DNA of 36,970 nucleotides from Gammaproteobacteria bacterium (lineage in GTDB: Bacteria > Pseudomonadota > Gammaproteobacteria > Steroidobacterales > GCA-2729495), in the NCBI GenBank assembly GCA_027293165.1, contig JAPUGB010000084.1, positions 1 to 36,970 on the forward strand, written 5' to 3'. This document shows, piece by piece, positions 1-8,267 of this stretch. The first letter of the stretch is position 1; every line of letters starts with the position of its first letter. Below the pieces are notes generated by a model, which was given only the letters and a program-made list of their open reading frames with translations, was not told the DNA's origin and ran no database searches. The translations under genes were made by a program, and so were the position numbers.

Positions 1-62
1 TTGCGCGCCGCCGCATCAGTGAAGATGATGGGATCGGGTCCGCTGGCCTGGTTGTCAGTCAT
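1..62 (-). CDS. erpA: ErpA-like iron-sulfur insertion protein, N-terminal fragment
   Basis: The first 20 codons of a minus-strand gene run off the left edge. They begin with ATG at 62-60 and read MTDNQASGPDPIIFTDAAAR. The 'FTDAAA' stretch matches the start of A-type Fe-S carriers of the ErpA/IscA/HesB family, which deliver Fe-S clusters to apo-proteins in the cytosol. The three metal-binding cysteines lie outside the window and cannot be checked. The neighbouring bactofilin and DUF6776 genes are the usual upstream neighbours of erpA in Pseudomonas-like genomes, which supports ErpA over IscA. The identification rests on a short fragment plus synteny. Confidence 0.7.
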   Translation of the reverse strand, partial: MTDNQASGPDPIIFTDAAAR

Positions 63-126
63 TGAATTCATGCTGCTCATCTATCGGGCGTAGTTCGTCG
101 TTACTGGACCTAATTCTAGTCGATTC

Positions 127-585
127 TTACCTATCGCGTACGCTGGTCGTTGCACTGCGCAATATCGGCTTCACCTTGGAATCTGTTACTTCCGGTTCGC
201 TCTCTCTGTCCGGCTGGTGCTGTTCCTTTGGCACCTCGTGTATCAGTTTGCCATTAATCTCAGCACCTGCAGCAATTTCAATCAGCTGGTAGTGCACATT
301 GCCGATCACTTTGGCGGTCGCACCGAACTCAGCTTTGTCGCCAACGAACACGTCGCCCCTGACGGTTCCGCTCAAAGCCAAGTGCGGAACTCGAATATTG
401 CCCTCAACACAGCCTTTTTCACTGACACTGAGAAAAGCGTTCCAATCCCGGCCGGACGTCACGCCACCGTTAACAGTACCATCTATATGGGCGCCGCCAG
501 TGAAGCACAAGTCCCCCTCCAACCGAGTCCCCTCTCCAATCAGGGTTTGAATGGCCACCGGTCGACGCCTTTTTCGACCAATCAT
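127..585 (-). CDS. Bactofilin (polymer-forming cytoskeletal protein)
   Basis: Predicted 152-residue bactofilin, a small beta-helical protein that polymerises without nucleotide and scaffolds envelope or cell-wall machinery. The core is a series of short repeats rich in G, V and I with the typical phrases 'IGEGTRLEGDL', 'GAHIDGTVNGGV' and 'GTVRGDVFVG', flanked by a basic N-terminus (MIGRKRRRP) and a disordered charged C-terminal tail. The open frame extends 17 codons further upstream, but I chose ATG 585 because GGAGG lies about 10 nt before it and bactofilins normally begin just before the basic segment. It lies between the DUF6776 gene and erpA on the same strand, probably co-transcribed. 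No membrane segment is visible. Confidence 0.9.
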   Translation of the reverse strand: MIGRKRRRPVAIQTLIGEGTRLEGDLCFTGGAHIDGTVNGGVTSGRDWNAFLSVSEKGCVEGNIRVPHLALSGTVRGDVFVGDKAEFGATAKVIGNVHYQLIEIAAGAEINGKLIHEVPKEQHQPDRESEPEVTDSKVKPILRSATTSVRDR

Positions 586-680
586 AAGTACATTTCCTCC
601 AACTAGGCCCCGGCTGAACGGGCGCTCAGACGCCACCGCCGCCGGCTCGTATATGTTGTTTCTAGACGCAGAACTCTAGC

Positions 681-1421
681 CTAACCCGGTTTGACCGCCC
701 AATCGAAGGATTCTTCCACAGTTTTGGCAGATTTTCCCTTCGGAGTGATCCTGACTATGACGCGCTGCGGCGCAAAACCACGCGGCAGGACCAGATCGGC
801 CTTGAGGTCCTGGAAATAGCGGAATGAGAAGTTCAGGCGGCTCGCGGGGACCTCATCGGTCAGTAGCTCCCGAAGGCCCAGCCGGACGGGCTCCCCCTGG
901 CGCACGCCTTCGATGCTCAATTCAACGTGCCCGGCCACTTGTCGGTCACTGCGGAAGGCCTGGGCTAGGACCAGCTGCATATTGAATGTCCGCGGGCCAA
1001 TTGCCCGGGACAGGCTGAAGTTCTGAATCCTCAGGCCCGCCGTGTCGTCCGGCGAGACGATCCCTCGATAGAATGCGATATCTTCCTGCTGGTCCAGGAT
1101 CTTAGACTGAAGATCCACCAAACTGACTTCGACCCGCCGGTAGGCTTCGCTGTCAACCTTGGCGGCCGTAGTCAGCATGGCAATATTCTCCCGCAATGCA
1201 AGATTCTCGGCCCTTTGCCCACCGAGCTCGTTGCGCAGTGCAGCAATCTCGCGTTCCGCCTGGATTCGATTGAACCCTGCCTGACTCTGGCCGGCAACAT
1301 ACAAACCAAGGCCCGCTGACACCATGGCGACAGCGGCCAACATCCACAACAGGATTTTGCGGATCGGAGCGTGAGATCTGATGACGAGTTTGGGAGGGCT
1401 CATACTGCGAGCATATGCCAT
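681..1421 (-). CDS. DUF6776 family membrane-anchored coiled-coil protein
   Basis: A 246-residue protein with a basic N-terminus, one membrane segment at about residues 24-44, a heptad-like coiled coil at about 50-115 (repeated E, L and A, e.g. 'IAALRNELGGQRAENLALRE') and a C-terminal beta-rich domain ('FRYFQDLKADLVLPRGFAPQ'). This arrangement and its place directly upstream of a bactofilin gene match the uncharacterised DUF6776 family of Gammaproteobacteria. The topology suggests a single-pass inner-membrane protein with a periplasmic domain. No enzymatic motif is seen. A second in-frame ATG at residue 7 (MSPPK) is an alternative start; neither has a clear Shine-Dalgarno. The conserved neighbour hints at work with the bactofilin, but that is inference. 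Confidence 0.8.
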   Translation of the reverse strand: MAYARSMSPPKLVIRSHAPIRKILLWMLAAVAMVSAGLGLYVAGQSQAGFNRIQAEREIAALRNELGGQRAENLALRENIAMLTTAAKVDSEAYRRVEVSLVDLQSKILDQQEDIAFYRGIVSPDDTAGLRIQNFSLSRAIGPRTFNMQLVLAQAFRSDRQVAGHVELSIEGVRQGEPVRLGLRELLTDEVPASRLNFSFRYFQDLKADLVLPRGFAPQRVIVRITPKGKSAKTVEESFDWAVKPG

Positions 1422-1525
1422 GTTCGGCAGCAGATGTTAAGGGCCGGCTAACAAAAACAGAAACCCGACGGACCCCAACTGCTGGCATGCCGGTTGATCC
1501 AACGGCCCAGATCACGACGGCTCCA

Positions 1526-2065
1526 TCAATAATCAGGGGCTGCGAGCCATTCCTTTGGCCACCAGCGCGGTTGCTCAGGAATGCCATTGGGAAACAACAG
1601 CGGGCCGAGTTCCAGAAGTGCCTGCGCATAGACTTGGCGCTTGAAATATATGACTTCTTTGACCGGTCGCCAATAATCAACCCATCGCCAGCGATCGAAC
1701 TCAGGCTCGTCCGTCGTATCGAGGCGGAAACTTTGATCGGTGGCGATCAGCCGCAACATGAACCAACGCTGCTTTTGCCCAATACACACCGGATCCGTGT
1801 TCCTGCGAATGTAACGGTTGGGTAGCCGGTACCGCAGCCAGTCATGCGTCTCGCCTATAATTTTAACGTCTCTGTGGGATAGCCCGATCTCCTCGGCCAA
1901 TTCACGATACATCGCCTGTTCTGGCGTCTCGTGCACGCGGATACCGCCCTGGGGAAACTGCCAACCACCTTGGTTGAGACGCCCCCCTAGCAACACCCGG
2001 CCATTGCCGTCGGTCACGATTATGCCGACGTTCGCCCTATATCCATCTGTGTCAATATGATCCAT
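1526..2065 (-). CDS. rppH: RNA pyrophosphohydrolase RppH (Nudix)
   Basis: A 179-residue Nudix hydrolase that removes pyrophosphate from the 5' end of triphosphorylated mRNA and so opens it to RNase E decay. The N-terminus 'IDTDGYRANVGII' and 'GGWQFPQGGI' are diagnostic of RppH. The Nudix box G-x5-E-x7-REL-x-EE-x-G-L spans residues 40-62 (E46, R54, E55, E58, E59). The C-terminal 'FDRWRWVDYWRPVKEVIYFKRQVY' region is also typical. The frame is open for 34 codons upstream to 2167, but that extension would overlap the divergent permease gene. ATG 2065 gives the family length (E. coli 176 aa) and has AGGG nearby. It is the promoter-proximal gene of the leftward group. Confidence 0.95.
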   Translation of the reverse strand: MDHIDTDGYRANVGIIVTDGNGRVLLGGRLNQGGWQFPQGGIRVHETPEQAMYRELAEEIGLSHRDVKIIGETHDWLRYRLPNRYIRRNTDPVCIGQKQRWFMLRLIATDQSFRLDTTDEPEFDRWRWVDYWRPVKEVIYFKRQVYAQALLELGPLLFPNGIPEQPRWWPKEWLAAPDY

Positions 2066-2184
2066 GACGCTTACCCTGGCTCGCTGCCATTCTTCCACAA
2101 TCCCATTTATGCTGTCACGGCACCGATCCGGCTTGAGAACTCCTGGAGCGCGTGCGTCAGGGCTCACTTTGTGGATTTGAATGG

Positions 2185-3162
2185 ATGACCCGCAGCCAAC
2201 TGCTTCTAGGCCTGATTATTCTGGCGATCACATCGCTGTTTATCGCCCTGCTCAGCGGCAGTTCTACGCAAGGGCCCGGTGAAGTCCTGGCATCGATACT
2301 TGGCACCGGAGACGATGCAACCCGCGATATCGTACTCAAGCTCCGCCTCCCGCGGGCGCTGACGGCGTTTGGCACCGGGGCCGGGCTCGCGCTGGCCGGT
2401 GTCATGATGCAGGTACTGCTACGCAACCCACTGGCCGATCCATACATTCTGGGGACATCAGGCGGGGCAGCCGCGGCTGCCTTGATCGCGATGGCGCTGG
2501 GCGTCTCCGGCCTGCTTCTGGATACGTGGGCATTTTTCGGCGCGCTCGGCAGCACGCTGATGGTATTCGCGATTGCCCGCAGCCAGCAGGGACGGACGCC
2601 CGGTCGCTTGCTGTTGACCGGGGTCGTCGTCGCTGCGGGCTGGGGTGCGCTGGTCAGTCTCGTACTGGCGCTGTCGCCGGATAAAAATCTGCGTGGAATG
2701 TTGTTCTGGCTGATGGGCGATTTCGCCTTCGCCACCGACCCACTGCCGGTGCTGATCGTAATGGCCCTTGCGACGATCGCCGGAATGGCGCTTGCCCGCT
2801 CGTTGAACGTGTTGGCAACCGGCGAGCAACAGGCTGCTTTGCTCGGTGTTGCGGTCGGACCGATGCGTTCTCTACTGTATTTTCTGAGTGCATTGCTGAC
2901 CGCCATCGCGGTTACCACAGCGGGCACGGTCGGTTTTGTTGGCCTTATCGTTCCGCACCTGGTACGTCTGGCCGCAGGCGCCGATCATCGGACAGTCGTG
3001 CCGTGCTCAGCGCTGGCCGGCGGTTCTTTGCTGGTTATCTCGGATACCGTGGCGCGCACGATTGTATCGCCACGACAACTTCCAGTTGGCGCAATCACAG
3101 CACTGGTGGGCGTGCCGCTGTTTCTTATTCTGCTCCGACGCAGCCGGGTGACCGTCGATTAG
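2185..3162 (+). CDS. btuC: FecCD/BtuC-type ABC transporter permease (probably cobalamin)
   Basis: A 325-residue polytopic inner-membrane permease of the FecCD family, with about ten hydrophobic segments. Family signatures include 'LRLPRALTAFGTGAGLALAG', 'QVLLRNPLADPYILGTSGGA' and, near the end, 'GTVGFVGLIVPHLVR' followed by 'LPVGAITALVGVPLFLILL'. This family imports cobalamin, haem or ferric siderophores. Cobalamin is favoured because an ATPase, a corrinoid adenosyltransferase and a BtuF-like binding protein lie 5.4-8.8 kb downstream. The gene stands alone here: divergent from rppH (119 bp between starts) and convergent with tyrA (8 bp between stops). ATG 2185 is preferred over an in-frame ORF start at 2152 that would lengthen the N-terminus without a visible ribosome site. 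Confidence 0.85.
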   Translation: MTRSQLLLGLIILAITSLFIALLSGSSTQGPGEVLASILGTGDDATRDIVLKLRLPRALTAFGTGAGLALAGVMMQVLLRNPLADPYILGTSGGAAAAALIAMALGVSGLLLDTWAFFGALGSTLMVFAIARSQQGRTPGRLLLTGVVVAAGWGALVSLVLALSPDKNLRGMLFWLMGDFAFATDPLPVLIVMALATIAGMALARSLNVLATGEQQAALLGVAVGPMRSLLYFLSALLTAIAVTTAGTVGFVGLIVPHLVRLAAGADHRTVVPCSALAGGSLLVISDTVARTIVSPRQLPVGAITALVGVPLFLILLRRSRVTVD

Positions 3163-3170
3163 AGCTTTGG

Positions 3171-4256
3171 TCAACCCCGGCGCTGCAAATAGTCTCTGCC
3201 TCGCTCCATGAGTTTGACAAAGGCGTCTTCGTCACCGTTACGCACGCTCTCCGTAATCGCCTGAATCGCGCGGCTCAATCCCTCAAGCGGCTCCAGGCCA
3301 AAACGATTCAGCGATTGAATCTCGAAGTACAGGTGGGGATTTTCTTCGGCTACCTTGTACGCCACATCCAGCTGTGCATCAAATGTTGTACTGGACATAT
3401 TTTCCAGGCGCGGTACGTCTTCCCCGCTTTCGGACAGTACTTCGAAAAATGCAATATTCAGCGCATGCGATAGACCCAATACATAGGCGATCAGACGATC
3501 GTGGTCTTCGAGCGCCATCTCGGACTGTTGCGCCATGGTCGGGTCAAACAGAGATCGCGCTTCGCGCGTTGCCTCAGCCGAACCCGCATCGAGAAAGATT
3601 ACGTGTTTCCCCGACAGCAAGCGGGTGTCGGGACCAAACATTGGATGAATCGATGTCACCTTGGCACCGGAATTTGCCATGGCGCGGAGGCCGTCAAGCA
3701 ACGGGGATTTCAACGAGCCAATATCGAAAATTAGTCCCTCGCGACCTTGTTTCGACATGTCCAACAAAATCTCGGCCGCCGCGCGCAGTGGCGTGGCAAT
3801 GACCGTTACGGCAAAACGATCATCGGTGGCTCGCCAGTCTTTAACGCAGTCAACGTCGACTCGCTTAACCAGCGGATCGGCCAGCGTAATCTCAAAGCCC
3901 TGAGACTCTAGAAAATCTACGAACCAGTGCCCCATTCTGCCACCGCCGATGACGAGAGCCTTGCGCCCCTGACCCTGTCCCTCGGCCTTGACGCGCGCCT
4001 GTTCCTGATCTGTCAGAGAAAAGCGAATCAACAGTCGCATCAACTGTTCCGTTAGTTCCGGTGACAGGTCAAGCGCGTTCGCCTGTTTGGACGCCGCATC
4101 GAGAACGACTTTCTCGCGGGCAAAATCGCGGGTAGCCCTTCCATCGGCCCGCTTGCTCGCACCGACCTCCTCGACCACGGACTGACGCTCGGCGATCAAC
4201 TCGATGATTTGCCGATCCAGTTTCGACAGGCGATTGCGCAGTTCTCTGAGCTTCAT
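3171..4256 (-). CDS. tyrA: Bifunctional chorismate mutase / prephenate dehydrogenase
   Basis: A 361-residue T-protein catalysing two steps of tyrosine synthesis: chorismate to prephenate, and NAD-dependent oxidative decarboxylation to 4-hydroxyphenylpyruvate. Residues 1-90 are an AroQ-type mutase helix bundle ('LRNRLSKLDRQIIELIAERQ'). From about residue 98 the dehydrogenase begins with the dinucleotide motif GGGRMG (104-109) and later shows 'TSIHPMFGPD', the conserved histidine loop of TyrA. The length is close to E. coli TyrA (373 aa). ATG 4256 is chosen; an in-frame TTG two codons earlier is possible. The neighbours are unrelated, and it is convergent with the permease gene and divergent from adhC. 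Confidence 0.94.
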   Translation of the reverse strand: MKLRELRNRLSKLDRQIIELIAERQSVVEEVGASKRADGRATRDFAREKVVLDAASKQANALDLSPELTEQLMRLLIRFSLTDQEQARVKAEGQGQGRKALVIGGGRMGHWFVDFLESQGFEITLADPLVKRVDVDCVKDWRATDDRFAVTVIATPLRAAAEILLDMSKQGREGLIFDIGSLKSPLLDGLRAMANSGAKVTSIHPMFGPDTRLLSGKHVIFLDAGSAEATREARSLFDPTMAQQSEMALEDHDRLIAYVLGLSHALNIAFFEVLSESGEDVPRLENMSSTTFDAQLDVAYKVAEENPHLYFEIQSLNRFGLEPLEGLSRAIQAITESVRNGDEDAFVKLMERGRDYLQRRG

Positions 4257-4413
4257 TAGCAAAAACGGGTGACCGAGTGAAAGTTCTTTTACAGAGTCCC
4301 GAACGGCGCCGCAAGTCGAGCACTTGGTCGACAGCGAGAATTGGCCGCTGGCCCCTGCTCAGACCGCAATCTACAATACAGATCGTCATTACCCTGAGGG
4401 GTAAAGAGAATAA

Positions 4414-5544
<1,131 letters not shown>

Positions 5545-5547
5545 ATA

Positions 5548-5612
5548 CCGCCGAGGCTGGGCCTACGGCGGCAAGACTGGCGGAATACCACCAACAGCCC
5601 TGGTATCACCGC
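5548..5612 (+). repeat. Two tandem stem-loops between adhC and the GGT-family gene
   Basis: Directly after the adhC stop, CCGCCG (5548-5553) pairs with CGGCGG (5566-5571). Next, GCGG...ATACCA (5580-5590) pairs with TGGTAT...CCGC (5601-5612) around a 10-nt loop. Neither is followed by a T tract, so they are not standard intrinsic terminators. They may protect the adhC mRNA 3' end or assist Rho-dependent termination. The rest of the 127-bp gap shows no clear promoter. Confidence 0.4.
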
Positions 5613-5671
5613 TAGTCTCAAGAAGGGCGCAGGCGAGCTCGCGACTGAAGGGAGCCTATCGATAACGCGAC

Positions 5672-7204
5672 ATGCAACTGGCCATAGCAACTACTTCTGA
5701 GTTGGCGGCCCGTGCCGGAGCCGTTGTGGCCCGCTCCGGAGGCAACGCCGTGGACGCCGCCATAGCAGCGGCGGCGGTATCTATCTCGACCGAGCCCGGC
5801 GTGTGCGCTCCAGGTTGCGGCGGCTATCTGACCATCTGGCCACCCGATTCGGACCCAGTAACCTTGGACGGCAATATCTTCGTACCGGGCCGTGGCCTGC
5901 CGGCGAAGCCTCGCGAGGAGGGAGGCATTGAGGTCAGCATGGACTACGGTGGCGGCGTCACAACCATCATTGGACCCGCTTCTGTCGGAGTGCCGGGTGG
6001 CATCGCGGCTTTGGGAGCGGCATCGGAATGTTATGGCGACTTACCGTGGAAAGTGGTGCTCGAACCCGCGGTGGCTGCTGCCCGGGATGGTTTTCCACTG
6101 CCTGAAGCCTGTCACGCCTACTTGCTGCTTTCCGGCAAGCTTATCTTCGGGCGTGCGCCCGACGGATATAACGCCCTGCACCATGCAGACGGTCGGCTCA
6201 AATCAGTCGGTGAGTTGATTCGGGTGCCGCATCTTGCGGACAGCCTGGATCGGCTGGCGCGGTATGGGCCCCGGGAATTCTACGAAGGCGAACTTGGCCG
6301 AACCATCGCCGCGCACATTCAGGGTAGCGGGGGCAGCCTGACGTTCGAAGATCTGAATTCCTGCCACGCGATACCGCGACCAAGCCTCAAGATCGACAGC
6401 GGTCTCTGGCAGGTTGCAACCAACCCGGCGCCAGCGGTCGGTGGTTCAGTGTTGGCTGCGATGCTGTTGCTGATGTCAAAGCATGGCGTGACCCGTTGGG
6501 ATCGGGATACCTTGAGTACACTAATCGACGTGCAATTGGCGGTTTTGACCTACCGGCGCGAGCGGCTGGACCTCAGCGACCAAATCGAGGCCGATGCAGC
6601 GGAGCTATTGAATGTATCCGATACAGGCGATGCCCGGGCGCTAATGGGAGCACCATCGACGGTCCATACTTCATGCGTTGACAGCCAGGGCCTGGCCTGC
6701 GCCATCACATTGTCGGCCGGCTACGGGTCCGGAGAAATGCCAGCCGGCACCGGTCTTTGGCTCAATAACTGCCTAGGCGAGCTGGAGCTCAATCGCCGCG
6801 GACTGATGGCAGGACCACCAGGCGCGACGATACCGTCGAACATGGCGCCGACCACGGCCCGTGCAACCAACGGCACGGTGATGGCCATCGGTTCGCCAGG
6901 CGCCGACCGGATTACGACCGCCATACTGCAAGTGCTGGTTAACTATTTCCAAGTCGGTATGTCGCTGCGGGAAGCAGTGGAACATCCAAGAGCTCATGTT
7001 GAGCTGGACGGTGACCTCGGGCATCGGGTCGCCTATGAGCCGGGGCTGGCGATAAATGAACTTGATGTTCCCCAGCGAGCATATGATGGCTTGTCAATGT
7101 ATTTTGGCGGCGCCGGAGCGGTCACGTGGTCGACCGAGCGTGGATTCGAAGTCGCTGCTGATCCGCGGCGGGCCGGGGGCACCTGGAGCTCCGTTGAGCA
7201 GTAA
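5672..7204 (+). CDS. Gamma-glutamyltransferase family protein, no signal peptide
   Basis: A 510-residue Ntn-hydrolase of the gamma-glutamyltranspeptidase family, which cleaves or transfers the gamma-glutamyl group of glutathione and related compounds after self-cleavage. N-terminal family features are 'ARSGGNAVDAAIAAAAV' and 'GVPGGIAALG'. The self-processing site and nucleophile threonine are in 'APSTVHTSCVDSQG', matching TTHYS of E. coli Ggt. The substrate loop 'PSNMAPTTA' has Ser-Asn where E. coli has Ser-Ser. The protein starts straight into the catalytic fold without a signal peptide, so it is probably cytosolic, unlike classical periplasmic Ggt. Its substrate is therefore uncertain. GGGAG lies about 14 nt before the ATG, longer than usual. 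It lies 20 bp upstream of pdxH on the same strand. Confidence 0.82.
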   Translation: MQLAIATTSELAARAGAVVARSGGNAVDAAIAAAAVSISTEPGVCAPGCGGYLTIWPPDSDPVTLDGNIFVPGRGLPAKPREEGGIEVSMDYGGGVTTIIGPASVGVPGGIAALGAASECYGDLPWKVVLEPAVAAARDGFPLPEACHAYLLLSGKLIFGRAPDGYNALHHADGRLKSVGELIRVPHLADSLDRLARYGPREFYEGELGRTIAAHIQGSGGSLTFEDLNSCHAIPRPSLKIDSGLWQVATNPAPAVGGSVLAAMLLLMSKHGVTRWDRDTLSTLIDVQLAVLTYRRERLDLSDQIEADAAELLNVSDTGDARALMGAPSTVHTSCVDSQGLACAITLSAGYGSGEMPAGTGLWLNNCLGELELNRRGLMAGPPGATIPSNMAPTTARATNGTVMAIGSPGADRITTAILQVLVNYFQVGMSLREAVEHPRAHVELDGDLGHRVAYEPGLAINELDVPQRAYDGLSMYFGGAGAVTWSTERGFEVAADPRRAGGTWSSVEQ

Positions 7205-7224
7205 CGGACCACCGCCGACCGCCC

Positions 7225-7872
7225 ATGGCTACTCTTCCCGAACCCCTGCCACAGAATCCATTGCCGCTGTTGGACCAGTGGTTAACCGACGCGCTCGCCA
7301 CCAGTCGCCTGCCAAACTCCAATGCATTCGCGCTGGCGACAGTCGGCAGCAGCGAGAAACCTTCCGTTCGAATGGTGCTCTGTAAAGAACTGTCGCTAAC
7401 GCCCGGATATCTGGTGTTCTACACCGACTACGGATCGCCCAAGGCAGAGGACATCGCGTACCAGCCCCGCGTTGCTGCGGTATTTAATTGGACTGAACAG
7501 CGCCGCCAAGCACGGCTGGAGGGAATCGCGGTCAAATCGCCTGAAGAGGAAAGTGATCAGTACTTTGCAACTCGCGATGCGGAGAGTCGGATCGGCGCAT
7601 GGGCCAGCCAGCAAAGTCGACCACTGGCATCCAGGGAAGCGTTGCTGGAAGAATTCAAGCGCGTCGCGGAACGCTATCACGCCGATGCACCTGAATCGAT
7701 TCCCCGTCCGCCGGACTGGGGCGGTTACCGACTGTGGATCGAAGCAGTGGAGCTATGGGTCAGTGGCGAGGCAAGATTGCATGACCGCGCTCGCTGGGAG
7801 CGGCAGCTGTCGGTGGCCGCAGAGTCAGCCTTTTCCGCATCGCCGTGGCAGGTAACACGCCTCCAGCCCTAG
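7225..7872 (+). CDS. pdxH: Pyridoxamine 5'-phosphate oxidase
   Basis: A 215-residue FMN-dependent oxidase converting pyridoxine or pyridoxamine 5'-phosphate to pyridoxal 5'-phosphate in the cytosol. Family features include 'AFALATVGSSEKPSVRMVLC' (FMN-binding strand), 'VFYTDYGSPKAEDIA', 'SRIGAWASQQSRPLASRE' and the C-terminal signature around 'RPPDWGGYRLW' and 'LHDRARWER'. The usual C-terminal 'RLQP' ending is present and the length matches E. coli PdxH (218 aa). It probably shares a transcript with the preceding gamma-glutamyltransferase-family gene (20-bp gap). The PLP-dependent proteins further right (YggS, RocD) use its product, but there is no operon link. Confidence 0.95.
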   Translation: MATLPEPLPQNPLPLLDQWLTDALATSRLPNSNAFALATVGSSEKPSVRMVLCKELSLTPGYLVFYTDYGSPKAEDIAYQPRVAAVFNWTEQRRQARLEGIAVKSPEEESDQYFATRDAESRIGAWASQQSRPLASREALLEEFKRVAERYHADAPESIPRPPDWGGYRLWIEAVELWVSGEARLHDRARWERQLSVAAESAFSASPWQVTRLQP

Positions 7873-8127
7873 GCCCGGGAGCGATCAATCCGCGTACGAT
7901 CAACCCGCCGTCGGGCCTGGAAAGTCCAAGGACGGGCGAACAGGCAATGAAGCGTCGATTAAATTTACATAAATTGCGGATGGTGGGCGAGAAACTGCCG
8001 AAAAAGGAGGTTTATCGGCCGATCGAGGGAGCATGGTTTCGATTAGCAATCTTCAATGCAGCCCGGAACGGCCCCGTGTGGGGAGCAAAAACCCTTTAAC
8101 CGCGCGCTCGTTACCGAACTTTGTTGG
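7873..8127. other. Intergenic stretch after pdxH, no confident gene
   Basis: This stretch contains an in-frame ORF of 50 codons starting at ATG 7947 (a basic N-terminus, MKRRLNLHKLRMVGEKLP) and a 41-codon ORF from ATG 8033 that runs into the dyad at 8128-8173. Neither has a well-spaced ribosome site or recognisable family. An AAGGAGG at 8004-8010 is too far from the next ATG. I see no cobalamin riboswitch B12 box here. The 50-codon ORF cannot be excluded as a small basic protein. Confidence 0.3.
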
Positions 8128-8173
8128 CGAAATCGATAAGATCTACCGATGTCGGTAAAACTGACAGATTTCG
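8128..8173. promoter_or_regulatory. Nested dyad, candidate enhancer site for a sigma-54 activator
   Basis: TACCGATGTCGGTA (8144-8157) is a perfect inverted repeat with centre 8150.5. CGAAATC (8128-8134) and GATTTCG (8167-8173) form a second inverted pair with exactly the same centre. A further TTACCGA half-site at 8111-8117 matches the inverse of 8152-8158. The centre is about 117 bp before the predicted sigma-54 start, the usual distance for an activator (bEBP) binding site. The activator is not identifiable; GTTAC and GTAA fragments only loosely recall CbrB sites. Confidence 0.55.
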
Positions 8174-8241
8174 TGATTGCCCTACGAACCCGCCACATTT
8201 ACGATATATATGTAACTGTTTTCATTGATTTTTCTTGATGG

Positions 8242-8257
8242 TGGCACGGGACTTGCT
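8242..8257 (+). promoter_or_regulatory. Sigma-54 (RpoN) -24/-12 promoter
   Basis: TGGCACG (8242-8248), four bases, then TTGCT (8253-8257) matches the RpoN consensus TGGCACG-N4-TTGCW at every position, with GG at -24 and GC at -12. The predicted start is near 8268. The upstream 8195-8240 is AT-rich, as expected for a bendable or IHF-assisted region, though no full IHF consensus is present. No open reading frame begins downstream before the terminator at 8463, so the promoter appears to serve a non-coding RNA. Confidence 0.85.
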
Positions 8258-8267
8258 TCTAGTTAGC

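Noticed and set aside
2157-2927. 256-codon minus-strand ORF opposite btuC
   Set aside because: Antisense shadow of a GC-rich membrane protein gene; Ala/Ser/Pro-rich translation without family features.
7845-8099. 84-codon ORF after pdxH, with an internal 50-codon version from ATG 7947
   Set aside because: It overlaps the pdxH 3' end, has no family resemblance and no well-spaced ribosome site. Mentioned only as a possible small protein.
8033-8158. 41-codon ORF starting MVSISNLQ and ending inside the dyad
   Set aside because: Ribosome site too close to the ATG, no recognisable product, and it overlaps a better explained regulatory dyad.
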